Assembly: GCA_018897415.1 (NCBI GenBank)
Contig: JAHIKR010000295.1
Location: 1-14,209, forward strand
Direction: 5' to 3'
Source of the DNA: Pseudomonadota bacterium
Lineage (GTDB): Bacteria > Desulfobacterota > Desulfobacteria > Desulfobacterales > ETH-SRB1
DNA: 14,209 bases
Within the stretch, counting starts at the first letter, position 1. Each line of letters opens with the position of its first letter. The notes under the pieces are model-generated. The model was not told the origin of the DNA, ran no database searches, and was given only the letters and a program-made list of their open reading frames with translations. A program made the translations under genes and the position numbers. Of this stretch, positions 6,657-12,452 are shown one piece after another.

Positions 6657-7151
6657 ATGGACACTACAACCAATTCTGCATCAAAGCCTAAAGCACTTGA
6701 AAGGCCTGAGAAGTGGGCCCAGCTTGCTAATGCGATAAGTCTACGCTCCAGTCAAGATCAAGTGATGTGGAACATATTTGGTGTTTTCTGGGGAGCAAAT
6801 GCAATCCTTCTAGTAGCTTTGTTTACAACTGGCAAGATGCCAGAAGAACCGGTTGGTATTGTTGTGTCGATAGTCGGCACTGCGCTTTCAGTTGTTTGGC
6901 ACATAATGCAAAACAGAGCATGCGGACACTTAGAGAGATTCGAAGCCCTAATGAGTAAGATGGAAAAGTCTCTCGAGATTGATCCAAATGAAACTGTCAG
7001 TCAAAAAATAAATGTAGCCGACTACACGGAATATGTGGGCAAGAAAGTTGGGTTTGGACGCAAGCTTATAAAAAGATGTAGTCTAGTTGGTGCTATCTTA
7101 TGGTTTGCTGGTTTGGGCTATTTCATTTTGAAGAGCATCCATTTGATTTAA
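6657..7151 (+). CDS. Three-TM membrane protein, unknown function
   Basis: This 164-residue protein starts at an ATG seven bases after AGGAGG (6644-6649). Transmembrane helices lie at about residues 36-59 (MWNIFGVFWGANAILLVALF), 66-84 (VGIVVSIVGTALSVVWHIM) and 141-161 (CSLVGAILWFAGLGYFILKS). A helical cytosolic-type segment rich in Glu and Lys (HLERFEALMSKMEKSLEI) separates the second and third. A close pair of helices followed by a soluble helical region is reminiscent of SLATT-type membrane effectors. I see no specific signature and make no assignment. It is the last gene of the envelope group. Confidence 0.8.
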   Translation: MDTTTNSASKPKALERPEKWAQLANAISLRSSQDQVMWNIFGVFWGANAILLVALFTTGKMPEEPVGIVVSIVGTALSVVWHIMQNRACGHLERFEALMSKMEKSLEIDPNETVSQKINVADYTEYVGKKVGFGRKLIKRCSLVGAILWFAGLGYFILKSIHLI

Positions 7152-7200
7152 TGTTCTGATAATTCGCACACGTTATCCGAGAGATAAGAACTGCTGGCTG

Positions 7201-7233
7201 CAACGTCGTAAAAGTAGCACTTTTGCGACGTTG
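7201..7233. repeat. Near-perfect 15-bp inverted repeat with 3-base loop
   Basis: CAACGTCGTAAAAGT (7201-7215) and ACTTTTGCGACGTTG (7219-7233) are inverted with one mismatch. A further direct copy of TTTTGCGACGTT lies at 7287-7298, 66 bases on and 23 bases before the downstream start. This could be an operator, a REP-like element or the terminator of the upstream group. Confidence 0.7.
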
Positions 7234-7323
7234 GGGGGAGTAAGGGCAGAAGGGTAGCGACGAGGTGAATAATAGAGAGGTTGGAGTTTTGCGACGTTCA
7301 GAGGGACTTCTAAGCAGATCGTG

Positions 7324-8325
7324 ATGAAAAAAACAGAAAAAATAAGATACGAAATAGATCCACACAATAGACTAATCTACGAGAAAACAGGAGAAGAGTC
7401 GGAAGTACCCGGGTTTAGGACTGTTCTCGATGGAAGCTTTGAAATAGACGAGAATAACTACGTTACCTACCATGTAAAAAAATCGCAAGAATCCAATATT
7501 CCGCAACAAGTTAAACTTAAGGGCGCATGGTCTTTAAATAATGATCATAATCTTGTGCTTACATTAGACAAATGGGGTAACCAGATTGCCGGGAATAAGC
7601 TTACCGTAGAGAGCGAGCTTATAGACGCCCAAGACAATAGGTTATCTTTTGCAGTGACTTCAAAGGATAGCGAGGGGAATGACCATATTTATATCGTAAA
7701 ACTTGGCGGCAGGTGGCAGACTGATGAATATAACCGGTTCACGTTCAATGTTCAAAAAGAAACGGGCATAACCGATAAGATAACTTTGACCGGCGCCTGG
7801 GAAGTAAATAAGCAAAATGAGATTATCTATACTTACGAAAAATCTACGGCCGGGAAAAAGGAAAAAATAACCAAAGCCGTTACCCTTAAGGGGTATTGGA
7901 ATATAGCCGGAAAATACAGGATCATATATGTTTTTAATAAAGAAATAGAATCGGAATTTGATTTTAAAGTAAGCGTTGGGAAACCGGCCGTCAGGGGGTT
8001 GGAATACGAAATAGGCGTAGGCGCAACGCCAAGCAAAAAAACAATTACGCTCTTTGGCAGTTGGAAGGTAAACAAAAATTCGGGAGTGTTATTTGAGATG
8101 CCCTGCGCAGAAGGGAATATCCGCAGTGTTATTCTGGGGGGATGGGCAAAGCTCGATGAAAACCACAAGCTAGAGATCAGATTACAAAGCGAAACAGGCG
8201 AAGATTTGGGAATAGATGTTAAGCTATCAAGAAATATCTTTGAGGGCCAAGGAGAAGCCTTTATCCGAGCGCTCAAGTCGCAGAAAGAAGTGTCTATAGT
8301 CGCGGGGATCGGGTTTAGGTGGTGA
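7324..8325 (+). CDS. WxxN beta-repeat protein, unknown function
   Basis: This 333-residue protein starts at ATG 7324; a GTG three bases earlier is an alternative. It consists of about seven copies of a 35-45 residue unit: GxW, a short turn with N or D, then an alternating hydrophobic strand. Examples are GAWSLNNDHNLVLTL, GRWQTDEYNRFTFNV, GAWEVNKQNEIIYTY and GSWKVNKNSGVLFEM. The units predict a repetitive all-beta sheet or barrel. The end, GIGFRW, resembles the aromatic C-terminus of outer-membrane barrels, but no signal peptide is present. I associate such proteins with Omnitrophota-like genomes from memory only. It is followed after 19 bases by a 3-TM protein and then a protease, probably one operon. 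Confidence 0.85.
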   Translation: MKKTEKIRYEIDPHNRLIYEKTGEESEVPGFRTVLDGSFEIDENNYVTYHVKKSQESNIPQQVKLKGAWSLNNDHNLVLTLDKWGNQIAGNKLTVESELIDAQDNRLSFAVTSKDSEGNDHIYIVKLGGRWQTDEYNRFTFNVQKETGITDKITLTGAWEVNKQNEIIYTYEKSTAGKKEKITKAVTLKGYWNIAGKYRIIYVFNKEIESEFDFKVSVGKPAVRGLEYEIGVGATPSKKTITLFGSWKVNKNSGVLFEMPCAEGNIRSVILGGWAKLDENHKLEIRLQSETGEDLGIDVKLSRNIFEGQGEAFIRALKSQKEVSIVAGIGFRW

Positions 8326-8344
8326 GGGGAAAGGAGACTTAAAG

Positions 8345-8659
8345 ATGGAGCTTGCCTTAAAACTTTTAGGAATTTTATTCGGGGTCTTGGCTAGAACCAT
8401 AGTTCCCTATTTAAGAAAATTAAAACAGGGGAAGGTCAAGGAATTTAAAAATGGTTACTGGTTGTCGGCGTTAGCTTCAGTTATTTTAGGTCTGGTCACT
8501 ACATTATTGATTTTTCCAAAGTTTGAGATTACACAAACAGGGCCAGGGGTAGAAGGATTAGTTAAATTATTCTGTATTGCCTTTGGCTTTGGATTTGCAT
8601 GGAACGCCCTGGTGAATGAAACAGCTAAGTGGGGAGAGAGGGGGAAAGTAAATGAGTAG
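8345..8659 (+). CDS. Small three-TM protein, holin-sized
   Basis: This 104-residue protein has an AAAGGAG ribosome site eight bases upstream (8330-8336). Helices lie at about residues 3-23 (LALKLLGILFGVLARTIVPYL), 36-58 (YWLSALASVILGLVTTLLIF) and 71-91 (LVKLFCIAFGFGFAWNALV), with a short charged tail. Size and topology resemble class I holins or small accessory membrane proteins, but no family is recognised. It overlaps the papain-like protease gene by eight bases, so the two are translationally coupled and probably act together. Confidence 0.82.
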   Translation: MELALKLLGILFGVLARTIVPYLRKLKQGKVKEFKNGYWLSALASVILGLVTTLLIFPKFEITQTGPGVEGLVKLFCIAFGFGFAWNALVNETAKWGERGKVNE

Positions 8660-9431
8660 ATTCGGTTGTATTAGAGATAAGTTTGATGATAGAGATTATT
8701 TAATGCGGGCGTATCTGCCGGTTATAAAACTGCCGAAGAAAATTGATTATACGCCGAAGCAGTCGCCGGTTAGGGATCAGGGAGAGGAAGGGGTTTGCGT
8801 GGGTTTTGCTACTGCCTCTGGTATGAAGGAATATCAGGAGTTGCTTGATTACGAAAAATTAGTGGAGCTTTCCCCGCGTTTTGTTTATGCGGAAGCAAAA
8901 AAGATCGATGGTGTGCCTGGATTAGAAGGGACTACTATCCGGGCAGCCATGCAGGCGCTTAATACCAAAGGAGTCTGCCAGGAAAAATTCTGGCCATATA
9001 GGCCGCATCAGAATGACAGGCCCAAGCAGGGCGCCTTTAGTAATGCGAAAAAGTTTTGCATTATGACTTATGCGCGCATACTTAAGTTAGATGAGCTGCG
9101 CATGAGCTTGGCAACAAAAGGACCAGCGGTCTTAGGCATTGAGGTTTTTAAGGGGATACTTAAGACAAAGACCGGTATTGTGCCTTTGCCAAAGAAGGGG
9201 GAAAGAAGTTTAGGCGGCCATGCGATTGCAGCTTGTGGCTATGATGATGAAAAGGAATTAGTCAAGTTTAAAAATTCTTGGGGAAAATGGGGAGATAGGG
9301 GATACGGATATCTACCCTATACTTACATTGAGCGTTACATGATGGATGCCTGGAGCTCGGTAGATATTGAGGATCCTAATCCGCTGACGTTGGCCAGTAT
9401 TTTAAGTTATCAAAAGAAGGCGTTGGTATAA
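8652..9431 (+). CDS. Papain-family (C1) cysteine protease
   Basis: This 259-residue protein has the complete C1 active site. Gln43 and Cys49 lie in SPVRDQGEEGVCVGFATASG, His190 in LGGHAIAACGYDD, and Asn208 in VKFKNSWGKWGDRGYGYLPY. The length fits a mature catalytic domain of about 220 residues with a short N-terminal extension (residues 1-35, FGCIRDKFDDRDY...), so no inhibitory pro-domain is seen. The usual CGSCWAF is replaced by EGVCVGFA, keeping the nucleophile. There is no signal peptide. A cytoplasmic target, or release through the coupled 3-TM protein, are both possible. Bacterial C1 proteases of this short type occur next to membrane or secretion genes. Substrate unknown. Confidence 0.93.
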   Translation: MSRFGCIRDKFDDRDYLMRAYLPVIKLPKKIDYTPKQSPVRDQGEEGVCVGFATASGMKEYQELLDYEKLVELSPRFVYAEAKKIDGVPGLEGTTIRAAMQALNTKGVCQEKFWPYRPHQNDRPKQGAFSNAKKFCIMTYARILKLDELRMSLATKGPAVLGIEVFKGILKTKTGIVPLPKKGERSLGGHAIAACGYDDEKELVKFKNSWGKWGDRGYGYLPYTYIERYMMDAWSSVDIEDPNPLTLASILSYQKKALV

Positions 9432-9440
9432 AATTAAAAC

Positions 9441-9469
9441 TTGACAATATATCAAATTTGATATATACT
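9441..9469 (+). promoter_or_regulatory. Toxin-antitoxin promoter with palindromic operator
   Basis: A perfect -35 TTGACA (9441-9446), a 17-base spacer and -10 TATACT (9464-9469) precede the toxin ATG by 17 bases. The spacer is filled by a perfect 20-bp palindrome, ATATATCAAA/TTTGATATAT (9447-9466), overlapping the -10. Repressor bound here would block RNA polymerase, as expected for autoregulation by the XRE antitoxin. Confidence 0.9.
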
Positions 9470-9486
9470 TTTATCAAAAGGGAAAG

Positions 9487-9849
9487 ATGTATAAAATTAA
9501 ATTTTATCCAGCTCATAGAGGAGATTACCCGGTAAAAGATTTTATTCAACAAATGGATAAAAAATCTCGGGCGAAGATTTGGCGCTACGTTGCGCTTTTA
9601 GAAGAACACGGCCCAAACTTATTACGGCCTTATGCTGATTATGTAAGAGATAAAATCAGAGAGTTAAGGATAAGGATCCAGACGGGTAATACGCGTATTT
9701 TTTATTTCTTCTTTCTGGAAAGAAATATTATATTACTCCATGCTTTCAAAAAGAAGACGCAAGAGTTACCCGAGAAGGAAATTGAACAGGCGAAGAAAAA
9801 CATGGAAGATTTTATTCTACGATATCGTCAAGGCGAATTTGAATTATAG
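9487..9849 (+). CDS. higB: RelE/HigB-family toxin (Gp49-like)
   Basis: This 120-residue protein matches the phage Gp49/HigB branch of the RelE superfamily. It begins MYKIKFYP, has a helical middle (VKDFIQQMDKKSRAKIWRYVALLEEHG) and the sheet REL-RIRIQTGNTRIFYFFF. It ends with the conserved IILLHAFKKKTQELPEKEIEQAKKNMEDF. Family members are ribosome-dependent mRNA interferases; Arg61, Arg63, Arg70 and the KKK at 88-90 are candidate RNA-contact residues. The toxin-first order with an XRE antitoxin 12 bases downstream is the HigBA arrangement. It probably acts as plasmid addiction. AAAAGGGAAAG just upstream serves as ribosome site. Confidence 0.92.
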   Translation: MYKIKFYPAHRGDYPVKDFIQQMDKKSRAKIWRYVALLEEHGPNLLRPYADYVRDKIRELRIRIQTGNTRIFYFFFLERNIILLHAFKKKTQELPEKEIEQAKKNMEDFILRYRQGEFEL

Positions 9850-9861
9850 GAGGTGTTTACA

Positions 9862-10149
9862 ATGGCTAAGAAACTTTTAGATTTTCAAGATGTTTTAAAA
9901 GTAGAACTTAAGGATAAGGATTTCAAGAAATTCTACGAAGAAGAAGGCCGAAGATTAGCTTTAGGGTATAAGATTGCCAAGCTTAGAGAGAAATTAGGAT
10001 TGACTCAAGAAGAATTGGCTGAAGAGATCCATACCAGCCAAGCCACCATCGCAAGGTTAGAGGGGGGCGATTACCTGGGCTACAGCCTGCGTACTTTAGA
10101 GAAAATAGCTTTAGCTACCGGAAGTCATTTAGAGGTTCAGTTTCGTTAA
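9862..10149 (+). CDS. higA: XRE-family antitoxin (HigA-like)
   Basis: This 95-residue protein has a Cro/C1 helix-turn-helix at residues 38-88 (IAKLREKLGLTQEELAEEIH, then TSQATIARLEGGDYLG). The N-terminal segment (LDFQDVLKVELKDKDFKKFY) probably binds the toxin. The start is ATG 9862, eight bases after AGGAGG (9848-9853); a GTG at 9853 would lie inside that ribosome site and is rejected. It neutralises the upstream toxin and should repress the operon at the palindrome 9447-9466. Confidence 0.92.
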   Translation: MAKKLLDFQDVLKVELKDKDFKKFYEEEGRRLALGYKIAKLREKLGLTQEELAEEIHTSQATIARLEGGDYLGYSLRTLEKIALATGSHLEVQFR

Positions 10150-10502
10150 AGAAAGATTTCTGTTTAAACCTACCTACCTATTACCCACCTAAAAAACTCC
10201 ATAGAACGCCAATTAGAGGTATTTTGGGGGCATTGCAGAAGCCGATGCCAAACGCAAAACCCGCGAAAATGAAGTTTTGTGTTTCCCGACGGTCTCTCGT
10301 TGGGAAATTGCCCTTTAATAGCCCCGTAGAACCACGATTTCAAGACGAACCATAGAATATACCTGCCCTTTTCCGACGAGAGCCACTCCTTATTCCCGCT
10401 TCGCGGGATCCCGATTCAAGCTATAAAACAATTGTATCGGGGAAAAATTTAAGTTAGATTTATTCTTCTTTTACGTCTATTGTTAGTAAGAGAGGTGGTG
10501 GG
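10150..10502. other. Gene-free stretch with small hairpins
   Basis: No convincing coding region is present. The stretch holds ACCT-rich sequence (10170-10190), a hairpin TTTCCCGACG/CGTTGGGAAA at 10282-10307, a tight CCCGC-TTC-GCGGG hairpin at 10395-10407 and a longer CCCGAT/ATCGGG pair at 10410-10441. The last is followed by GAAAAATTT and could act as a weak terminator for the toxin-antitoxin operon. Confidence 0.6.
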
Positions 10503-10949
10503 ATGCCAAAAGTTCTTGAAGAGAGACAAGGCTATATCGAATCTGTCTTACATAATATAAAGTGCGTTTCAGAAGAGATTTCGCAGAAATCTGTAAGTAA
10601 GAGACAATTTCATAATGTTATGCAACAGAGGATCATCAACTTGGCTAATAGTTTTAATCTGAAAGGCTTTAGTGAATATCGAGTAGATAATATCAGAGCT
10701 GACGGAAGAAATGGCCGAATTGATGTTGTCTGGTTGGCAGATTTGAGACCTGTTACAGTTTTTGAGATTGATTCACGTATTAGAATCAAGTCTATTAAGA
10801 AACTGTTGGCTGTCAAGGTACCGTTTCGGTTTTGGGTTTATTATGGGTCTAAAAATATTACATCTTTAATCCATAAGTATAATTCTGATAATCTAATCCA
10901 GGTAATCCAATTGCAGGATATATACTTCAAAAGAAGAAAGGAAGTTTAA
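10503..10949 (+). CDS. Small protein with a possible degenerate PD-(D/E)XK nuclease core
   Basis: This 148-residue protein has GAGGTGG directly upstream as ribosome site. An N-terminal helical half (residues 1-50) precedes strand GRIDVVWLA (71-79) and then VTVFEIDSRIRIKSIKKLLA (84-103). Asp74 followed by Glu88-x-Asp90 on the next strand matches the spacing of the D...ExK core of restriction-like nucleases, with Asp in place of the Lys. A strand FRFWVYYG and helix follow, as that fold expects. Function is inferred from this pattern alone. It stands alone between two non-coding stretches, the last plus-strand gene before the convergent minus-strand operon. Confidence 0.75.
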   Translation: MPKVLEERQGYIESVLHNIKCVSEEISQKSVSKRQFHNVMQQRIINLANSFNLKGFSEYRVDNIRADGRNGRIDVVWLADLRPVTVFEIDSRIRIKSIKKLLAVKVPFRFWVYYGSKNITSLIHKYNSDNLIQVIQLQDIYFKRRKEV

Positions 10950-11187
10950 AAAAATGACGCGAAAAAGGTAAAAACCGCAGGGTCCCGACGATAACTCGCC
11001 AAAAAACGCTCTTCATTTCGCTTACAACCGACGATCTTCAAGCCATCCATATAAAACCACTACTCTTTTCTCGACGAGAAATTAACTAGAAGCTCTGGCC
11101 GCCGGGGTCCCCCCAAGAGTGGGCGGGTCTGCGGAACGGGGGTTGAATATAGGGAGCGAGCCTTGTCTGGTGAATAAAACAGGGGAA

Positions 11188-11212
11188 GTTAACATAACGA
11201 TGTTATGTTAAC
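11188..11212. repeat. Perfect 11-bp inverted repeat
   Basis: GTTAACATAAC (11188-11198), GAT, GTTATGTTAAC (11202-11212). This tight AT-rich hairpin or dyad operator lies just inside the left end of the 291-bp element. Confidence 0.85.
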
Positions 11213-11216
11213 CCAA

Positions 11217-11262
11217 GCCCACATCCAGTGTTCCTTAAAATTTATTTAGACTGGATGTGGGC
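11217..11262. repeat. Perfect 13-bp inverted repeat, 20-base loop
   Basis: GCCCACATCCAGT (11217-11229) and ACTGGATGTGGGC (11250-11262) enclose an AT-rich loop. A stable stem with a large loop is predicted on either strand. Confidence 0.85.
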
Positions 11263-11296
11263 GCAGTGGCGAGCGAAGGGGTGAGGCAAGGGCAAG

Positions 11297-11320
11297 TGCC
11301 TATAATCGCGATTATAGGCA
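11297..11320. repeat. Perfect 24-bp palindrome
   Basis: TGCCTATAATCG and its reverse complement CGATTATAGGCA abut with no spacer. Gapless palindromes of this length are uncommon and suggest a dimeric-protein site or a cruciform. Confidence 0.85.
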
Positions 11321-11332
11321 AAGGCGGTTTTA

Positions 11333-11371
11333 GCAAAAAAATTGGAGAAATTGAGGCTCCAATTTTTTTGC
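11333..11371. terminator. Bidirectional A/T-flanked hairpin terminator
   Basis: GC, seven A and TTGGAG (11333-11347) pair with CTCCAA, seven T and GC (11357-11371) around a nine-base loop. On both strands the stem is followed by T-rich sequence, fitting a shared terminator for the convergent plus-strand gene and minus-strand operon. An outer 9-bp pair, AGGCGGTTT/AAACCGCCT (11322-11330 and 11378-11386), extends the structure. Confidence 0.65.
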
Positions 11372-11650
11372 GTTAAGAAACCGCCTGGCTTGCCCGACCC
11401 CGCCAAGTTTTGTGGCGGGGGTGACTCGCCCCTGAGCCGCTTCCCCTGTTTTATTCACCCTTGTCGGCGAGCGACATTCCTTATTGTTTTTAGGGCAGGC
11501 GGCCAAGCCTGCCCTGCCGCCGACCCAGGCGGCAAATGAGCGACCCTGAGCGACAGCGAAGGGGAGCGAGATAGTGAAGCCGAGCGGCAGCGAGGCGGAA
11601 CGGTGCAAACACCAACTACGCAGCCCGCCCCAGCGGGCGGTGTATTAAGG

Positions 11651-11923
11651 CTAACTTAAATTTTGGATGAGAGATTCGGAAGGGTTAAAATCTACGGTGA
11701 TTCTTTCCGGTATGGTTATAATCTTTCCTGTTTTGGGATGGCGGACTTTTCTTGGGGATCGCTTTTCTTTAGTGAAGGAGCCGAAACCACGCAACGATAT
11801 CCTTTCCCCTTTTTTAAGGCCCCCTGTTATCTCTGTCAGAATAAATTTTATGATCTCCTGAGATTCTGCCTGGGTGAGAAAAAACCTTTTAGCAATGGTA
11901 AGGGTTAGTTCTCCCTGATTCAT
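11651..11923 (-). CDS. HU/IHF-family DNA-bending protein
   Basis: This 90-residue protein has the whole HU fold: an N-terminal helical dimerisation part (residues 3-40), then the signature RGFGSFTKEKRSPRKVRHPKTGK at 45-67 and ITVDFNPSESL at 75-85. The beta-arm tip reads RHPKTG where HU usually has RNPQTG, so the intercalating Pro63 is kept. It would bend and compact DNA as a dimer; HU-type and IHF-type cannot be separated from this sequence. It is the last gene of the minus-strand operon and overlaps the stop of the coiled-coil gene by four bases (ATGA). Plasmid-borne copies may act at the origin or mask the plasmid's load on host HU. Confidence 0.95.
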   Translation of the reverse strand: MNQGELTLTIAKRFFLTQAESQEIIKFILTEITGGLKKGERISLRGFGSFTKEKRSPRKVRHPKTGKIITIPERITVDFNPSESLIQNLS

Positions 11924-12075
11924 TTTTCAGTATTCCCTTCCTTTTCCGGTGTTTTAATTATAATTGCGGATCCATCACATTCTGGAGTTAAATCCTCTAG
12001 TGCTTTTATGCGATCTTCTATTTTCTTTAATCTTTCTTCGAGTCCTTTTACTTGTTTAATGTTACTTTGTGTCAT
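11920..12075 (-). CDS. Small coiled-coil protein coupled to HU gene
   Basis: This 51-residue open frame begins MTQSNIKQVKGLEERLKKIE and ends KTPEKEGNTEK. Residues 6-29 show heptad hydrophobics (I, V, L, L, I, I, L) and dense charge, a clear short coiled coil. The tail has DGSAIIIKTP. AAAGGGTGATAACC lies before the ATG as ribosome site. The stop overlaps the HU start by four bases, and the histone-fold gene ends five bases upstream, so the operon context supports a real gene. Function unknown; it could be an oligomerisation partner of one of the DNA-packaging proteins. Confidence 0.8.
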   Translation of the reverse strand: MTQSNIKQVKGLEERLKKIEDRIKALEDLTPECDGSAIIIKTPEKEGNTEK

Positions 12076-12080
12076 GGTTA

Positions 12081-12419
12081 TCACCCTTTCTGATCTTTTT
12101 CAATGTAGTCGTTAATTGTTTTGGATATCTTACCAAGATCAGTGGGATTTTGACGGATGATTTCTTCAGCTGTTTCCTGCCAGGTTAGATTCTTTTTTCC
12201 TAAGTGTTTTTCTACGGCGGAAATTATATCTTGATCCATAACTGTGTTGCGTTTGTCTGCTTGGCCTAATTCACAGGCTTCTTTGAGCACTGTCTCTATT
12301 GTTGAATCAAACGCGCTGATGGCTTTTTTAACCGCGCTCTCTGAGGAACGCATTTTGAAGGCATCTTTAAAATATTCTTTAATGGTATTGAATTTGATAA
12401 ATTCTGCTTTCTTAGGCAT
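12081..12419 (-). CDS. Bacterial histone-fold protein
   Basis: In this 112-residue protein, residues 10-73 form a histone fold: a short helix 1 (TIKEYFKDAF), loop 1 (RSSESAV), a long helix 2 (27-53, AVKKAISAFDSTIETVLKEACELG), loop 2 (ADKRNTV) and helix 3 (MDQDIISAVEKHL). Arg57, Thr59 and Asp64 occupy the positions of Arg52, Thr54 and Asp59 in archaeal HMf (GRKTIKAEDIELA), the conserved loop-2 R-T pair and salt bridge. A C-terminal extension of about 40 residues (LTWQETAEEIIRQNP...) is longer than in archaeal histones. Basic residues MPKK at the N-terminus could touch DNA. GGGAGG lies six bases before the ATG. It sits 33 bases after the Spo11-like gene. Confidence 0.85.
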   Translation of the reverse strand: MPKKAEFIKFNTIKEYFKDAFKMRSSESAVKKAISAFDSTIETVLKEACELGQADKRNTVMDQDIISAVEKHLGKKNLTWQETAEEIIRQNPTDLGKISKTINDYIEKDQKG

Positions 12420-12452
12420 ACTGCCTCCCTTGTCCCGGCCGTAGCGTCGGGG

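Larger units (their letters stand above)
11169..11459. mobile_element. MITE-like element with 20-bp terminal inverted repeats
   Basis: GGTGAATAAAACAGGGGAAG (11169-11188) recurs exactly inverted at 11440-11459, giving a 291-bp unit. The seven bases outside the left end (CTTGTCT) and the right end (CTTGTCG) match at six of seven, like a target duplication. The inside is nested hairpins with no open reading frame of note, as in non-autonomous elements. No transposase is on the circle. A purely structural palindrome remains possible. Confidence 0.6.
10950..11650. other. Hairpin-dense convergent intergenic region
   Basis: This 700-bp stretch lies between convergent transcription units and has no credible gene. 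It is more GC-rich than the flanks. Inverted repeats include TTTCTCG-A-CGAGAAA (about 11061-11075), those inside the 291-bp element below, AGGGCAGGC/GCCTGCCCT (11492-11515) and GCCCGC/GCGGGC (11623-11638). A tract dense in AGCGA units spans 11537-11598. It may serve as terminator, single-strand origin or mobile-repeat landing site. Confidence 0.7.

Noticed and set aside
7833..8276. Minus-strand open frame of 147 codons
   Set aside because: Antisense shadow of the beta-repeat gene, without its own start signals.
9853..9864. GTG at 9853 as start of the antitoxin
   Set aside because: It lies within the AGGAGG ribosome site that serves the ATG at 9862.
11330..11608. Minus-strand open frame of 92 codons in the hairpin-dense region
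   Set aside because: The translation is low-complexity and runs through the terminator hairpin and AGCGA tract; no ribosome site.
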